This document shows positions 44,925-52,803 of a stretch of DNA of 64,000 nt, in pieces. A program made the translations under genes and the position numbers. Position 1 is the stretch's first letter. Each line of letters starts with the position of its first letter. Below the pieces are notes generated by a model. That model ran no database searches and was not told where the DNA came from. It saw nothing but the letters and a program-made list of their open reading frames with translations. This stretch comes from Halomonas eurihalina (lineage in GTDB: Bacteria; Pseudomonadota; Gammaproteobacteria; Pseudomonadales; Halomonadaceae): the NCBI RefSeq assembly GCF_008274785.1, contig NZ_VTPU01000012.1, positions 1-64,000 on the forward strand, read 5' to 3'.

Positions 44925-45416
44925 TCATAGTCGTGGTTCGTGACGAGAGTCGGGTTCCGCCTCGCCGTCGCTCGGGTTCAGGGTCGGTTCGTTGCCCGCG
45001 TGGCGCTGGCGTGATCCCGGTTGGGCGACGCGAGCGCTGCCGATGACCTCATCGTCCATCGATACCGAGCGTGCCGCGGAGGTCCAGGCGCGCTCGTTGT
45101 CGTGGACGGCCGGGCGCCGATCGAAGGAGCGGGTGACCACATCGCCCGGAGCGAAGCCGGAGCGCAGGCCCGCCAGGTGGTAGGGCAGCAGCCACAGTTC
45201 GGCGATCAAGCGAACGCCGACCATGGCCAGCAACAGCACACCGCCCCCGAGGGCGAGGTGTGGCCAGGCGGCCAACCAGGTGGTATCGGCGAGCCAGGGG
45301 GTGCGCGGCGCCAGCCACAGCCCGCCGGCCACCAGCAAGCCGAGCTGGATGACGGCGTGGCAGAACAGCAGGGTGCGCCGTGGCAGGGGTTGGCGCGGAA
45401 ACAGGAATTGCCGCAT
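44925..45416 (-). CDS. Small inner-membrane protein, unknown function
   Basis: A 163-residue protein that I do not recognise. It begins MRQFLFPRQPLPRR, then shows two hydrophobic segments (about residues 18-38 and 54-75), followed by a polar, low-complexity tail rich in Arg, Asp and Ser. I start at the Met at 45416; the frame is open to 45437. It is convergent with speE. Confidence 0.65.
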   Translation of the reverse strand: MRQFLFPRQPLPRRTLLFCHAVIQLGLLVAGGLWLAPRTPWLADTTWLAAWPHLALGGGVLLLAMVGVRLIAELWLLPYHLAGLRSGFAPGDVVTRSFDRRPAVHDNERAWTSAARSVSMDDEVIGSARVAQPGSRQRHAGNEPTLNPSDGEAEPDSRHEPRL

Positions 45417-45603
45417 GTTGAGTCCTCTGAATAGCATCGGCGGTTGAAGTGCCGAGGTTGCGCCGGCGCTCCTTGCCGGTGAGCCCGCATCCTACCCTAG
45501 ACGACGACGGTCGGGCAGTGTCCGCGAAGACCGACGCCGGGTGTCGCCAACTGCCGTCTATCGTGCCGCCGAACGGGCGGTGGGCCCTCAGGAGTACAGA
45601 TCC

Positions 45604-46530
45604 TCAAGAATAATAGGGCAGGTCGATCTGGTCGCTGCTGCGAATGCCTTCCGTCATGTGACGGCATTGCTTGAGGAATTCCCGCATGCCGGTCGCCAGG
45701 TACTTGTGGCGATGCCAGATGAAGGCGAACTGGCGGCTCAGGTCCAGCTCGGGCGTCGGGATCTGCACCAGGCTGCCGCGACGGAAGGCGTCGCGCAGGG
45801 CCAGCTTGGAGACGCAGCCGATACCCAGCCCCGACTCCACGGCACGCTTGATGCCCTCGGTATGTTCCAGCTCGAGCAGGGTGTTGAAGCGCCCGCGGCG
45901 ATGACGTGCGGCCTGTTCCAGCGTCAGGCGGGTGCCCGACCCCTGTTCGCGCATGATCCAGGCCTCCCGCAGCAGGCGATCCAGTTCCACCGGCCCCTGG
46001 TTCGCCAAGTGGTGGCGCGGTGAGCAGAACACTGCCAGTTCGTCCTCCACCCAGGGCTGGGTGATGACATCGTCCTCCTCGCACTGGCCTTCGATCAGCC
46101 CCAGGTCGAGCTCATGCTGGCGAACCTCCTCGATGATGGTGCGCGTATTGCGGACCTGCAGACGAACGCGGCTGCCGGGATGGCGTTGCATGAAGTCGCT
46201 GATCAGCAAGGTGGCCAGGTAGTTGCCGATGGTCAGCGTGGCTCCTACGTCCAGAGTGCCAATGCCTTGCTGCCCGCGCAGCAACTCTTCGACCTCTTCG
46301 GCACGGTCGAGCAGTGCCACGGCCTTGGGAAGCAGTTGGAAGCCCAGCGCGTTGAGCTTGAGCCGCTTGCCGATGCGGTCCAGCAATCGGCAGTCGAACT
46401 GTCGCTCGAGCTCGGCCAGGGCGGTACTGGCGGCCGACTGGGAGAGTGCCAGGGCGCGGGCGGCTCGGGAGACACTCTCGTGCTGGGCCACGGCCACGAA
46501 GACCTCGAGCTGACGCAGGGTATAGCGCAT
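45604..46530 (-). CDS. LysR-family regulator, FinR-like
   Basis: A 308-residue LysR protein: HTH at about residues 3-60 (ALSQSAASTALAELERQFDCRLLDR) and a periplasmic-binding-like effector domain (about 90-300). It is divergent from fpr, and this pairing is known in Pseudomonas, where FinR activates the ferredoxin-NADP+ reductase gene under oxidative and sulfur-related stress. This supports but does not prove the same role here. Confidence 0.88.
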   Translation of the reverse strand: MRYTLRQLEVFVAVAQHESVSRAARALALSQSAASTALAELERQFDCRLLDRIGKRLKLNALGFQLLPKAVALLDRAEEVEELLRGQQGIGTLDVGATLTIGNYLATLLISDFMQRHPGSRVRLQVRNTRTIIEEVRQHELDLGLIEGQCEEDDVITQPWVEDELAVFCSPRHHLANQGPVELDRLLREAWIMREQGSGTRLTLEQAARHRRGRFNTLLELEHTEGIKRAVESGLGIGCVSKLALRDAFRRGSLVQIPTPELDLSRQFAFIWHRHKYLATGMREFLKQCRHMTEGIRSSDQIDLPYYS

Positions 46531-46552
46531 TCGGCTGGCTCCAGAGCATTTC

Positions 46553-46569
46553 TATCCAAAGTATAGATA
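46553..46569. promoter_or_regulatory. LysR-type dyad between the FinR-like gene and fpr
   Basis: TATC-N9-GATA (46553-46569), containing the T-N11-A pattern of LysR boxes, lies 23 bases from the regulator start and about 107 bases before fpr; a second TATCCA follows at 46576. It is a candidate binding site for the FinR-like protein. Confidence 0.45.
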
Positions 46570-46675
46570 AGCTTTATCCATACAATCCATTTAACAGATA
46601 TTCTGGCCTTGCTTAGAATCAGTTGCAAAGAGTGAATGGCGCATATATGCGCTTCCGGAATATGTAGGAGTCGAC

Positions 46676-47452
46676 ATGAGCAAGTTTGCCGAGGAAGAAG
46701 TCCTCAGCGTGCATCACTGGAACGACACGCTGTTCAGCTTTCGCACCACCCGCGAGCGTAGCCTGCGCTTCAAGAACGGCCAGTTCGTGATGATCGGCCT
46801 GGAGGTGGAGGGCAAGCCGTTGATGCGTGCCTACTCCGTCGCCAGCCCCAACTACGAGGATCATCTCGAGTTCTTCAGCATCAAGGTACCGGATGGCCCG
46901 CTGACCTCACGGCTCCAGCATCTTCAGGTCGGCGACAAGATCATGGTCAGCCGCAAGCCCACCGGTACGCTGGTCACCGACGATTTGCTGCCAGGCCGCA
47001 ACCTCTACCTGCTGTCCACCGGCACGGGGCTGGCGCCGTTCATAAGCCTGATCCAGGATCCCGAGGCCTACGAGCGCTTCGAAAAGATCGTGCTGGTCCA
47101 TGGTGTGCGTACCGTCAGCGAGCTTGCCTATGCCGACTTCATCTCCAAGGAGCTGCCCGCGCACGAATACCTGGGCGAGGAGATCAGCGAAAAGCTCGTC
47201 TACTATCCGACGGTGACGCGGGAAGACTTCCACACCACCGGCCGCCTGACCGATCATATCCGTACGGAAAAACTGTTCGAGGACACCGGCCTGCCGACCA
47301 TCGACCCCAAGCAGGACCGCGCCATGCTCTGCGGCAGCCCGGCGATGCTCGACGAGACCAGCTCGCTGCTCGACGAACTGGGCTTCAACATCTCGCCGCG
47401 CATGGGCGACCCGGGCGACTACGTCATCGAACGGGCCTTCGTCGAGAAGTAA
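46676..47452 (+). CDS. fpr: Ferredoxin-NADP+ reductase
   Basis: A 258-residue flavoprotein moving electrons between NADPH and ferredoxin or flavodoxin, in the cytoplasm. FAD site MRAYSVASPNYEDHLEFFSI (about residues 50-69), NADP site LLSTGTGLAPFISLI (about 111-125), and the C-terminal CGSPAMLDETSSLL. AGGAGTCGAC precedes the ATG at 46676. It may help replenish electrons for Rieske/ferredoxin systems such as the one at 48.8 kb, though that cluster has its own reductase. Confidence 0.95.
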   Translation: MSKFAEEEVLSVHHWNDTLFSFRTTRERSLRFKNGQFVMIGLEVEGKPLMRAYSVASPNYEDHLEFFSIKVPDGPLTSRLQHLQVGDKIMVSRKPTGTLVTDDLLPGRNLYLLSTGTGLAPFISLIQDPEAYERFEKIVLVHGVRTVSELAYADFISKELPAHEYLGEEISEKLVYYPTVTREDFHTTGRLTDHIRTEKLFEDTGLPTIDPKQDRAMLCGSPAMLDETSSLLDELGFNISPRMGDPGDYVIERAFVEK

Positions 47453-47456
47453 GCCG

Positions 47457-47690
47457 CCCGGCTGCGCCGGGAGCGGTAAACCGTAAGTTGGAAGAACGCC
47501 CGGACGTTGTCCGGGCGGGAAGTCTGAAGAACGCGGCTTCGCCGCTGGAAGCAACTCAGCTGCGAGATACGGGAAACGAGCCACGAAAATCAACCCCGGC
47601 TCCGAACGACTCGTTGCTCGCCGCTCGTATCTCGTGTCCCGCCGCTCGTATGCTTTCCTCTTCGAGCTTCGAGCCCCCAACCTTGCTACC
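47457..47690. repeat. Hairpin-rich intergenic repeat region
   Basis: About 230 bases after fpr made of short dyads: CCCGG-CTGCG-CCGGG (47457-47471, possible fpr terminator), a 9-bp stem CGCCCGGAC/GTCCGGGCG (47497-47517), GCGGC-TTC-GCCGC (47533-47545), an inverted CGAGATACG/CGTATCTCG pair, and CGCCGCTCGTAT twice as a direct repeat near the 3' end. No gene is seen. The style resembles dispersed extragenic repeats. Confidence 0.5.
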
Positions 47691-48509
47691 ATGTCTCTCC
47701 TTCATGTTCCCGGTCAGGACGTTGCCGTGTTGACGCTGCTTGCCGAGCGTGTCTCGCGACATCTCGAGCGCTCCCCCAAGTCTCCCAAGTATCTGTGCAT
47801 GCGTGATGCGCTCATCGAGCTGATCGTCGAAGGGCAGTTGCGCGAGGGCACTCGCTTGCCCACCGAACAGGCGCTGGCCGAGGCACTTCCCCTTAGCCTG
47901 GGTACGGTACAGAAGGCGCTGCGGGATCTGGTGGAGAGCGGCGAACTGTATCGGCGTCGTCGTCTGGGGACCTTCGTCGCCGCGGGCGATCATCGGCGCG
48001 AGATCACCACGCCGGCCTTCCGCTTTCTGCGTCCCGATGGTTCTCGGGTACGCATGGTCTTCATCCGACTGATGAAGCGGGAACGGGTCGGAGCGGAGCG
48101 GCCCGGAGGGTGGAGCGAAGCGCTCGGCCACTGCGAAGCGGGCTATGTTCGCCTGGTGCGTCAGGATCGTATCGATGGCGCCTTCGACTGCCACACCGAG
48201 ATCTATCTACGTGCGGACCAGGCCGAGGCCCTGCTTGAGGCGCCGGTCGAGGCATTCGAGCACGAAAGCGTCCTGCCCCTGTTGCAGGCACGTACTCGTA
48301 TGGTCGTCGACCATGCCGACAATCGAGTGCGCCTGGTGCGCCTGCCCCGAGCCGTGGCCAGGGCTATCGCACCCGATGCGGAGCAGCCGGCATCCGGCCT
48401 GCGGCTCGAAACCTTCTATTGCCATCAGGACGGCACGGTCGTCGCCTGGCAAGTCATGCACATTCCCGCCAACGATTACTCTCTCTCGCTGCATACTGAA
48501 TTGCGCTAA
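47691..48509 (+). CDS. GntR/UTRA-family transcriptional regulator
   Basis: A 272-residue HutC-type regulator: winged HTH about residues 25-95 (LREGTRLPTEQALAEALPLSLGTVQKAL split by function) and a UTRA effector domain about 100-270. It lies upstream, in the same direction, of the Rieske oxygenase operon, whose promoter carries a 16-bp palindrome at 48692-48707. It probably controls this operon, with a small-molecule effector. Start at the ATG at 47691 (MSLLHVPGQ) rather than the frame start at 47634, which lies in the repeat region. Confidence 0.88.
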   Translation: MSLLHVPGQDVAVLTLLAERVSRHLERSPKSPKYLCMRDALIELIVEGQLREGTRLPTEQALAEALPLSLGTVQKALRDLVESGELYRRRRLGTFVAAGDHRREITTPAFRFLRPDGSRVRMVFIRLMKRERVGAERPGGWSEALGHCEAGYVRLVRQDRIDGAFDCHTEIYLRADQAEALLEAPVEAFEHESVLPLLQARTRMVVDHADNRVRLVRLPRAVARAIAPDAEQPASGLRLETFYCHQDGTVVAWQVMHIPANDYSLSLHTELR

Positions 48510-48691
48510 GGCTGTACGAACAGTGCCTGCACTCGCTGCTTACCGCGTTGAAATCGGCCTGAAAATGCTCATTTACCCCTCGTAGACTGCGCTTTTCTCG
48601 GCCGATTTCGCCTAGCCTCACCTTCGTTCGTCGACTTTTCGTACAAGACCTGTCCCCAGGTCGTCAGGTGCTGGGCATTTCGTGTGCCCTT
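48510..48691. other. Upstream region of the oxygenase operon, no gene
   Basis: Part of a 303-base gap between the GntR gene and the ferredoxin gene. This portion contains no recognisable gene or strong hairpin; the promoter elements lie downstream of it. Confidence 0.5.
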
Positions 48692-48707
48692 AATACTATA
48701 TAGTATT
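48692..48707. promoter_or_regulatory. 16-bp perfect palindrome, probable GntR operator
   Basis: AATACTATATAGTATT is its own reverse complement and overlaps the first two bases of the TTGACA (-35) element at 48706. Its position fits repression by the GntR/UTRA protein encoded just upstream. Confidence 0.6.
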
Positions 48708-48778
48708 GACATGCGCGGCAGTGCTCCTATACTGCCGCCAAGGATCATATAAAAAACAAAGTTCCATAATTGATGCAT
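48706..48778 (+). promoter_or_regulatory. Promoter and 35-bp regulon block of the Rieske oxygenase operon
   Basis: TTGACA (48706-48711), 16 bp, then TATACT (48728-48733). The 35-bp block 48744-48778 begins where transcription should start. It matches 28 of 35 bases with 52739-52773 and shares the frame ATCA...ATAA...AAA...TTGAT/ATGAT...CAT with 58677-58711. The inverted ATCA...TGAT ends resemble a long dyad for a dimeric or tetrameric IclR protein. Confidence 0.75.
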
Positions 48779-48812
48779 GCAGCTCATGCATCCGACCGAT
48801 GAGGACTACGTC

Positions 48813-49130
48813 ATGAGTTGGACGACCGTCTGCAAGACCGCCCAGGTGCAGGAAGATTTCCCGTATTCCGCCAAGCTCGATGGCAAGGAAGTCGGCGTGT
48901 ACGTGCTGGATGGCGAATATTACGCCCTCGAGGATGTCTGCCCTCACGCCTATGCGCTGTTGTCCCAGGGGTTCGTCGAGGACGGGCAGGTCGAATGCCC
49001 CCTGCACGAGGCGACCTTCGATATCCGGACCGGGAAGTGCCTTCGTGAGCCGGCCGACCGTGACCTGCATGTCTATCCGGTCCGCATCATCGACGATCAG
49101 ATACAACTCCAAGTCAGCGAGGAGCACTGA
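48813..49130 (+). CDS. Rieske-type [2Fe-2S] ferredoxin
   Basis: A 105-residue Rieske ferredoxin with ligands Cys43, His45, Cys62 and His65 (CPHAYALLS, ECPLHEATFD). It carries electrons from the reductase at 51.3 kb to the oxygenase at 49.5 kb. Start at the ATG at 48813 (MSWTTV), behind GAGGA; the longer frame begins at 48777 inside the regulon block. First gene of the operon ferredoxin/small protein/oxygenase/SDR/reductase. Confidence 0.92.
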   Translation: MSWTTVCKTAQVQEDFPYSAKLDGKEVGVYVLDGEYYALEDVCPHAYALLSQGFVEDGQVECPLHEATFDIRTGKCLREPADRDLHVYPVRIIDDQIQLQVSEEH

Positions 49131-49133
49131 GCC

Positions 49134-49439
49134 ATGGCCCAGCAGGATTACAACCCCCAGTTGAAGAACTGGCAGCGCATCATTCCGTCCAGCGAGCCCG
49201 ATCAGGGATACATCGAAGCGCCGGGAGACTTTGCCAACCCGGTGTGGCAGACCCGGCCGAGTGCGCCGGGGCCATTCGAGCTGGCGCTGGTGGATGCCCT
49301 GGAAGTGGTCTTCGCCGATGGCGTCACCGAGCTGGATGCCCTGGTCGAAGGCCTTAATGCCCGCCAGTGCCATGATCGCCAAGGGCATCCCTGGACCCAG
49401 GAGAGCTTTCTCCAGGAAATGGCGATCCTGGGCCAGTAA
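49134..49439 (+). CDS. Small protein with recombinase-linker-like C-terminal half
   Basis: A 101-residue protein, no signal peptide. The C-terminal half (about residues 50-100: ALVDALEVVFADGVTELDAL then LNARQCHDRQGHPWTQESF) resembles the LNARG...G.PWT region found in the linker/HTH domain of large serine recombinases, but there is no catalytic domain. From memory, similar stand-alone proteins are annotated beside ring-hydroxylating oxygenases. It starts four bases after the ferredoxin stop. The role is unknown: assembly factor, oxygenase subunit-like partner or regulator are possibilities. Confidence 0.75.
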   Translation: MAQQDYNPQLKNWQRIIPSSEPDQGYIEAPGDFANPVWQTRPSAPGPFELALVDALEVVFADGVTELDALVEGLNARQCHDRQGHPWTQESFLQEMAILGQ

Positions 49440-49488
49440 TCCCCTTCACGCCACGCCTGTCAGTACACAATCAATAACGAGGTCGATC

Positions 49489-50514
49489 ATGACTAGTGCA
49501 TCTACCGACGCCGTGCAGGACTATCTGGACAGCGGCCTGCGTTCGCTGTGGTATCCCGTTGCCGCCAGCTGGGAAGTGGGCAGCCACCCTCTGGGAATCA
49601 CCCGGCTGGGCGAGAACCTGGTGTTGTGGCGCGGCTACGACGGCACCCTGCATGCCATCGAGGATCGCTGCCCCCACCGTGGCGCTCGCCTCTCCAAGGG
49701 CTGGAATCTGGGCGACCGTCTGGCCTGTTGGTATCACGGTGTTGAAGTCAATGGTGCGGGCGAGGTCTGCGACGTGCCGGCGATCAGCAACAGCCCCCTG
49801 GTCGGGCAACCCTGCGTGCGCCGCTATCATGTGCAGGAAGCTCAGGGCGCCATCTTCGTCTACTTTGGTGTCACTCCCGACGAGGCGCCCGGCGAGCTGG
49901 AATTGCCGGAGCAACTGACCGATGGCGAGACATACGGCCACTTCCTGTGCACCGCGACCTGGAAGTGCAATTACCAGTATGCCATCGACAATGTCATGGA
50001 CCCCATGCATGGCACCTACCTGCATGCCGATTCCCACTCCATGGCGGATGGTGATCGTCAGGCCGAGATGGAGCTCGAGCCCACCCCGAGCGGTTTCATC
50101 TTCAAGAAGACGGGGCAGGCCGGGGTCAACTTCGACTGGGTGGAATACGGCAACACCGGTGTCATGTGGTTGCGCCTTTCGATCCCCTATCAGCAGCGCT
50201 TCGGACCGGGCGGTCCCTTCTGGATCGTGGGCATGGCCGTGCCCGAGGACAAGGAGAACACCCGGGTTTTCTTCTGGCGGATCCGCAAGGCGGACGGTTG
50301 GCAACGCCAAGTGTGGCGTTTCTTCTATCGCACCAAGCTGGAAGGACTGCACTGGGACGTGCTCGAGCAGGATCGTGTCATTCTCGAAAATCTCGCGCCG
50401 GACGCCCGCCATCACGAGAACCTCTATCAGCATGACGTGGGCCTTTCCCGGTTGCGGCGTGTGATGCTCAAGGCAGCCAAGAAGCAGCTGGCCGAGCGCC
50501 AGCAGGCGGCCTGA
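49489..50514 (+). CDS. Rieske non-heme iron oxygenase, catalytic subunit
   Basis: A 341-residue ring-hydroxylating or demethylating oxygenase. Rieske ligands Cys61, His63, Cys80, His83 (CPHRGARLS, CWYHG) and the mononuclear iron triad region with Asp171, His174 and His179 (NVMDPMHGTYLH) are intact. The short length and motif spacing are like vanillate demethylase/phthalate-type oxygenases that work with a reductase and ferredoxin. ATG at 49489 follows the small-protein stop by 49 bases; the frame is open to 49231 but overlaps the previous gene. Substrate unknown; probably an aromatic or N-heteroaromatic compound. Confidence 0.93.
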   Translation: MTSASTDAVQDYLDSGLRSLWYPVAASWEVGSHPLGITRLGENLVLWRGYDGTLHAIEDRCPHRGARLSKGWNLGDRLACWYHGVEVNGAGEVCDVPAISNSPLVGQPCVRRYHVQEAQGAIFVYFGVTPDEAPGELELPEQLTDGETYGHFLCTATWKCNYQYAIDNVMDPMHGTYLHADSHSMADGDRQAEMELEPTPSGFIFKKTGQAGVNFDWVEYGNTGVMWLRLSIPYQQRFGPGGPFWIVGMAVPEDKENTRVFFWRIRKADGWQRQVWRFFYRTKLEGLHWDVLEQDRVILENLAPDARHHENLYQHDVGLSRLRRVMLKAAKKQLAERQQAA

Positions 50515-50515
50515 G

Positions 50516-51271
50516 ATGACCGAGATGCTATCCGGCAAGCGCATCCTGGTGACCGGTGCCGCCCGCGGCCTGGGACGTAGCGTCGCCGAAGCCGCCGCCG
50601 CCGAAGGGGCGCGGTTGGTGATCAGCGATATCCTCGCCGACGAACTGCAAGCGACCGCCGAGGCGTTGCGCGCCCGGGGTGCCGAGGTGGAGGCCCTGAG
50701 CATCGACCAGGCCGACCCGGCCTCCATCGAGGCGGGCATGGCCAGGGTTGCCGGGGGTGGAGGCCTGGATGGCCTGGTCAATAATGCCGCCATTGCTACG
50801 GGTGTCGGCGGCGAGACCCTGATGGACTACGACGCGGACCTCTGGGACCGCGTCATGACGGTCAACGTGAAAGGGACCTGGCTGATGACACGGGCAGCGA
50901 TGCCATTGCTCGAGTCGGGAGATGGCGGCCGGATCGTCAATCTGGCCTCGGATACCGCCCTGTGGGGCGCTCCCAGGCTGATGGCCTACGTGGCCAGCAA
51001 GGGCGCGGTGATCTCCATGACGCGAGCCATGGCCCGCGAGCTCGGCGAGCGTGGTATCGGCGTCAATGCCGTGGCGCCGGGGCTGACCCACTGCGAGGCC
51101 ACCGAGTACGTGCCCCAGGAACGCTACGACTTCTATGCCCAGGGCCGAGCCCTGAAACGCGAACAGCAGCCCGACGACGTGGACGGCACCATTCTCTACC
51201 TGTTGTCGAACTGGTCGACCTTCGTTACCGGCCAGGTGATTCCCGTCAATGGCGGCTTCGTCTTCAACTGA
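50516..51271 (+). CDS. Short-chain dehydrogenase/reductase
   Basis: A 251-residue classical SDR. Cofactor motif TGAARGLGRSVAE (residues 13-25, TGxxxGxG), NNAAIATG near residue 88, catalytic Ser in NLASDTA, and YVASKGAV (YxxxK, about residues 158-165). It probably oxidises or reduces an alcohol or dihydrodiol made by the oxygenase. It begins one base after the oxygenase stop, indicating tight co-translation. Confidence 0.93.
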   Translation: MTEMLSGKRILVTGAARGLGRSVAEAAAAEGARLVISDILADELQATAEALRARGAEVEALSIDQADPASIEAGMARVAGGGGLDGLVNNAAIATGVGGETLMDYDADLWDRVMTVNVKGTWLMTRAAMPLLESGDGGRIVNLASDTALWGAPRLMAYVASKGAVISMTRAMARELGERGIGVNAVAPGLTHCEATEYVPQERYDFYAQGRALKREQQPDDVDGTILYLLSNWSTFVTGQVIPVNGGFVFN

Positions 51272-51283
51272 GGAGCGGCGAAC

Positions 51284-52489
51284 ATGACAGACGATATCCA
51301 GCGCATCGTGGTGATCGGTGGCGGTCAGGCCGGCGGACATGCCTGCAAGGCATTGCGGGGCGAGGGCTTCGCGGGAAGGCTGATGGTGGTCGCCGACGAA
51401 CCCCATGACTTCTACGAGCGGCCGCCGCTTTCCAAGGGCGTGGTGACCGACGACGCACCACTGCCCAGGTTATTCCCCGAGGACAGCCAGGCTGCCCTCG
51501 ACATCGAATGGCGGCGTCCGCGACATGCCGCCGCGATCGATCGCGACGCGCGCGAGGTAGTGCTCGATGATGGCGAGAGCCTTCCCTATGACCGTCTCTT
51601 GATCGCCACGGGCAGCCGCCCCCGCATGCCGGTACCCGAGTGGGCCGAGATCGGCAATGTCATGACCCTGCGGACCTGGGACGATGCCTCCCGGCTCAGG
51701 AAACAGCTTGAGCAGAGCCGTCGCATCGGCATCATCGGCGGTGGCTGGATCGGTCTCGAGGTGGCCTCCAGTGCCCGCAAGTTGGGCGTCGAGGTGGATG
51801 TCTTCGAGCGTGCCCCGGCGCTGTGCGGTCGCAGCGTGGGTGCCGAGGTGGCGGAAGCGATCCGTGAGCTCCACGAGCGTAACGGTGTGGGCCTGGCGCT
51901 TGAGCGACAGGATACCCGGCTCGACGAGCAGGTCGACGGCCGGGTGGCGATCACGGCTGACGGCGAGGCCCGTGAGCCCTACGACCTGGTCGTGGTCGGC
52001 GTCGGTGTCGAGATCAACCGGGAGCTGGCGAGCGAGGCGGGGCTCGAGATCGGCCAGGGCATCGTGGTCGACGCTGCGGGGCGTACCTCGGACCCGCGAA
52101 TCTTCGCCGCCGGCGATGTCGCCCAGCATCCTCACCTGGGGCTCTGCCTGCAGTCCTGGGCCTATGCCCAGAACCAGGCCTGCGTGGTGGCCGATGCCAT
52201 GCTCGGCAAGGACGCGCATTACGATGAGCCGGCCTGGCTGTGGTCGGACCAGCACGGCGTCAATATCCAGATTCTCGGGGTGCCGGGAGGGCAGGTGCGG
52301 TGCGTGGAGCGTCGGGATGCTCAGGGAACGGTATTCTTTTATCTGGATGGCGAGCAGCGGCTGGCCCAGATGGTGGCATTCGATCAGCCGCGCGCCATCA
52401 AGCTCGGCAAGCGCTGGCTGGCCGCCGGGCGGGTCCTCGATCCGGAGGCGCTGGGAGATCCCGAGTACAACCTGATGCAATTACGTTGA
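51284..52489 (+). CDS. FAD-dependent ferredoxin reductase
   Basis: A 401-residue pyridine-nucleotide reductase of the rhodocoxin/putidaredoxin reductase type. FAD motif IVVIGGGQAGGHACKAL (about residues 6-22), NAD motif IGIIGGGWIGLEVASSA (about 147-163), FAAGDVAQHPH near 272. It passes NADH electrons to the operon's Rieske ferredoxin. A 12-base gap follows the SDR gene. The operon therefore encodes a complete three-component oxygenase. Confidence 0.93.
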   Translation: MTDDIQRIVVIGGGQAGGHACKALRGEGFAGRLMVVADEPHDFYERPPLSKGVVTDDAPLPRLFPEDSQAALDIEWRRPRHAAAIDRDAREVVLDDGESLPYDRLLIATGSRPRMPVPEWAEIGNVMTLRTWDDASRLRKQLEQSRRIGIIGGGWIGLEVASSARKLGVEVDVFERAPALCGRSVGAEVAEAIRELHERNGVGLALERQDTRLDEQVDGRVAITADGEAREPYDLVVVGVGVEINRELASEAGLEIGQGIVVDAAGRTSDPRIFAAGDVAQHPHLGLCLQSWAYAQNQACVVADAMLGKDAHYDEPAWLWSDQHGVNIQILGVPGGQVRCVERRDAQGTVFFYLDGEQRLAQMVAFDQPRAIKLGKRWLAAGRVLDPEALGDPEYNLMQLR

Positions 52490-52702
52490 AAACGGACGAG
52501 CCACATTGATCGTCGCGGGAGTTGCGGCTCCCGCCATCTCGCTCCTGGCCAACTACCGTGCCTCATCCACCCGACTGGCGTGCCGGTCATGGGCCAGCAT
52601 CCTTCGCTTCTGTCACCTTGCCGAGCCAGCCTTGTCGACGGCCCCGCATCCGTCGGTATGCCGGCAGAATTACCGAGCCTCATGCGCATCGATAACCGCT
52701 GT
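52490..52702. other. Intergenic region behind the oxygenase operon
   Basis: Between the reductase and the next promoter. It has a hairpin GCGGGAG-TTGCGG-CTCCCGC (52515-52534) that could end the oxygenase transcript (no U-run). Two related short strings, TACCGTGCCTCAT and TACCGAGCCTCAT, occur at 52556 and 52673; no gene is seen. Confidence 0.45.
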
Positions 52703-52773
52703 TTGACAACGTGGGTGCAGCGACTTATCTTTGCCTTAATCAAATAATAAACAAAGTTTCAAATATGATCCAT
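52703..52773 (+). promoter_or_regulatory. Promoter and 35-bp regulon block of the hydroxylase/TRAP operon
   Basis: TTGACA (52703-52708), exactly 17 bp, then TATCTT (52726-52731). The 35-bp block 52739-52773 sits at the predicted transcription start. It matches 31 of 35 bases with 58677-58711 and 28 of 35 with 48744-48778. Binding here would occlude transcription initiation, so repression is the simplest model. Confidence 0.82.
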
Positions 52774-52803
52774 CAGCCCGCAGTCGTGGGCAGGAACAAG
52801 AAT

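Noticed and set aside
47457-47690. CRISPR-like repeats behind fpr.
   Set aside because: The repeats are short dyads without regular repeat-spacer units or any cas gene.
49231-49488. Extended N-terminus of the Rieske oxygenase frame.
   Set aside because: It overlaps the small 101-residue gene in another frame and is not needed; the ATG at 49489 begins the conserved domain.
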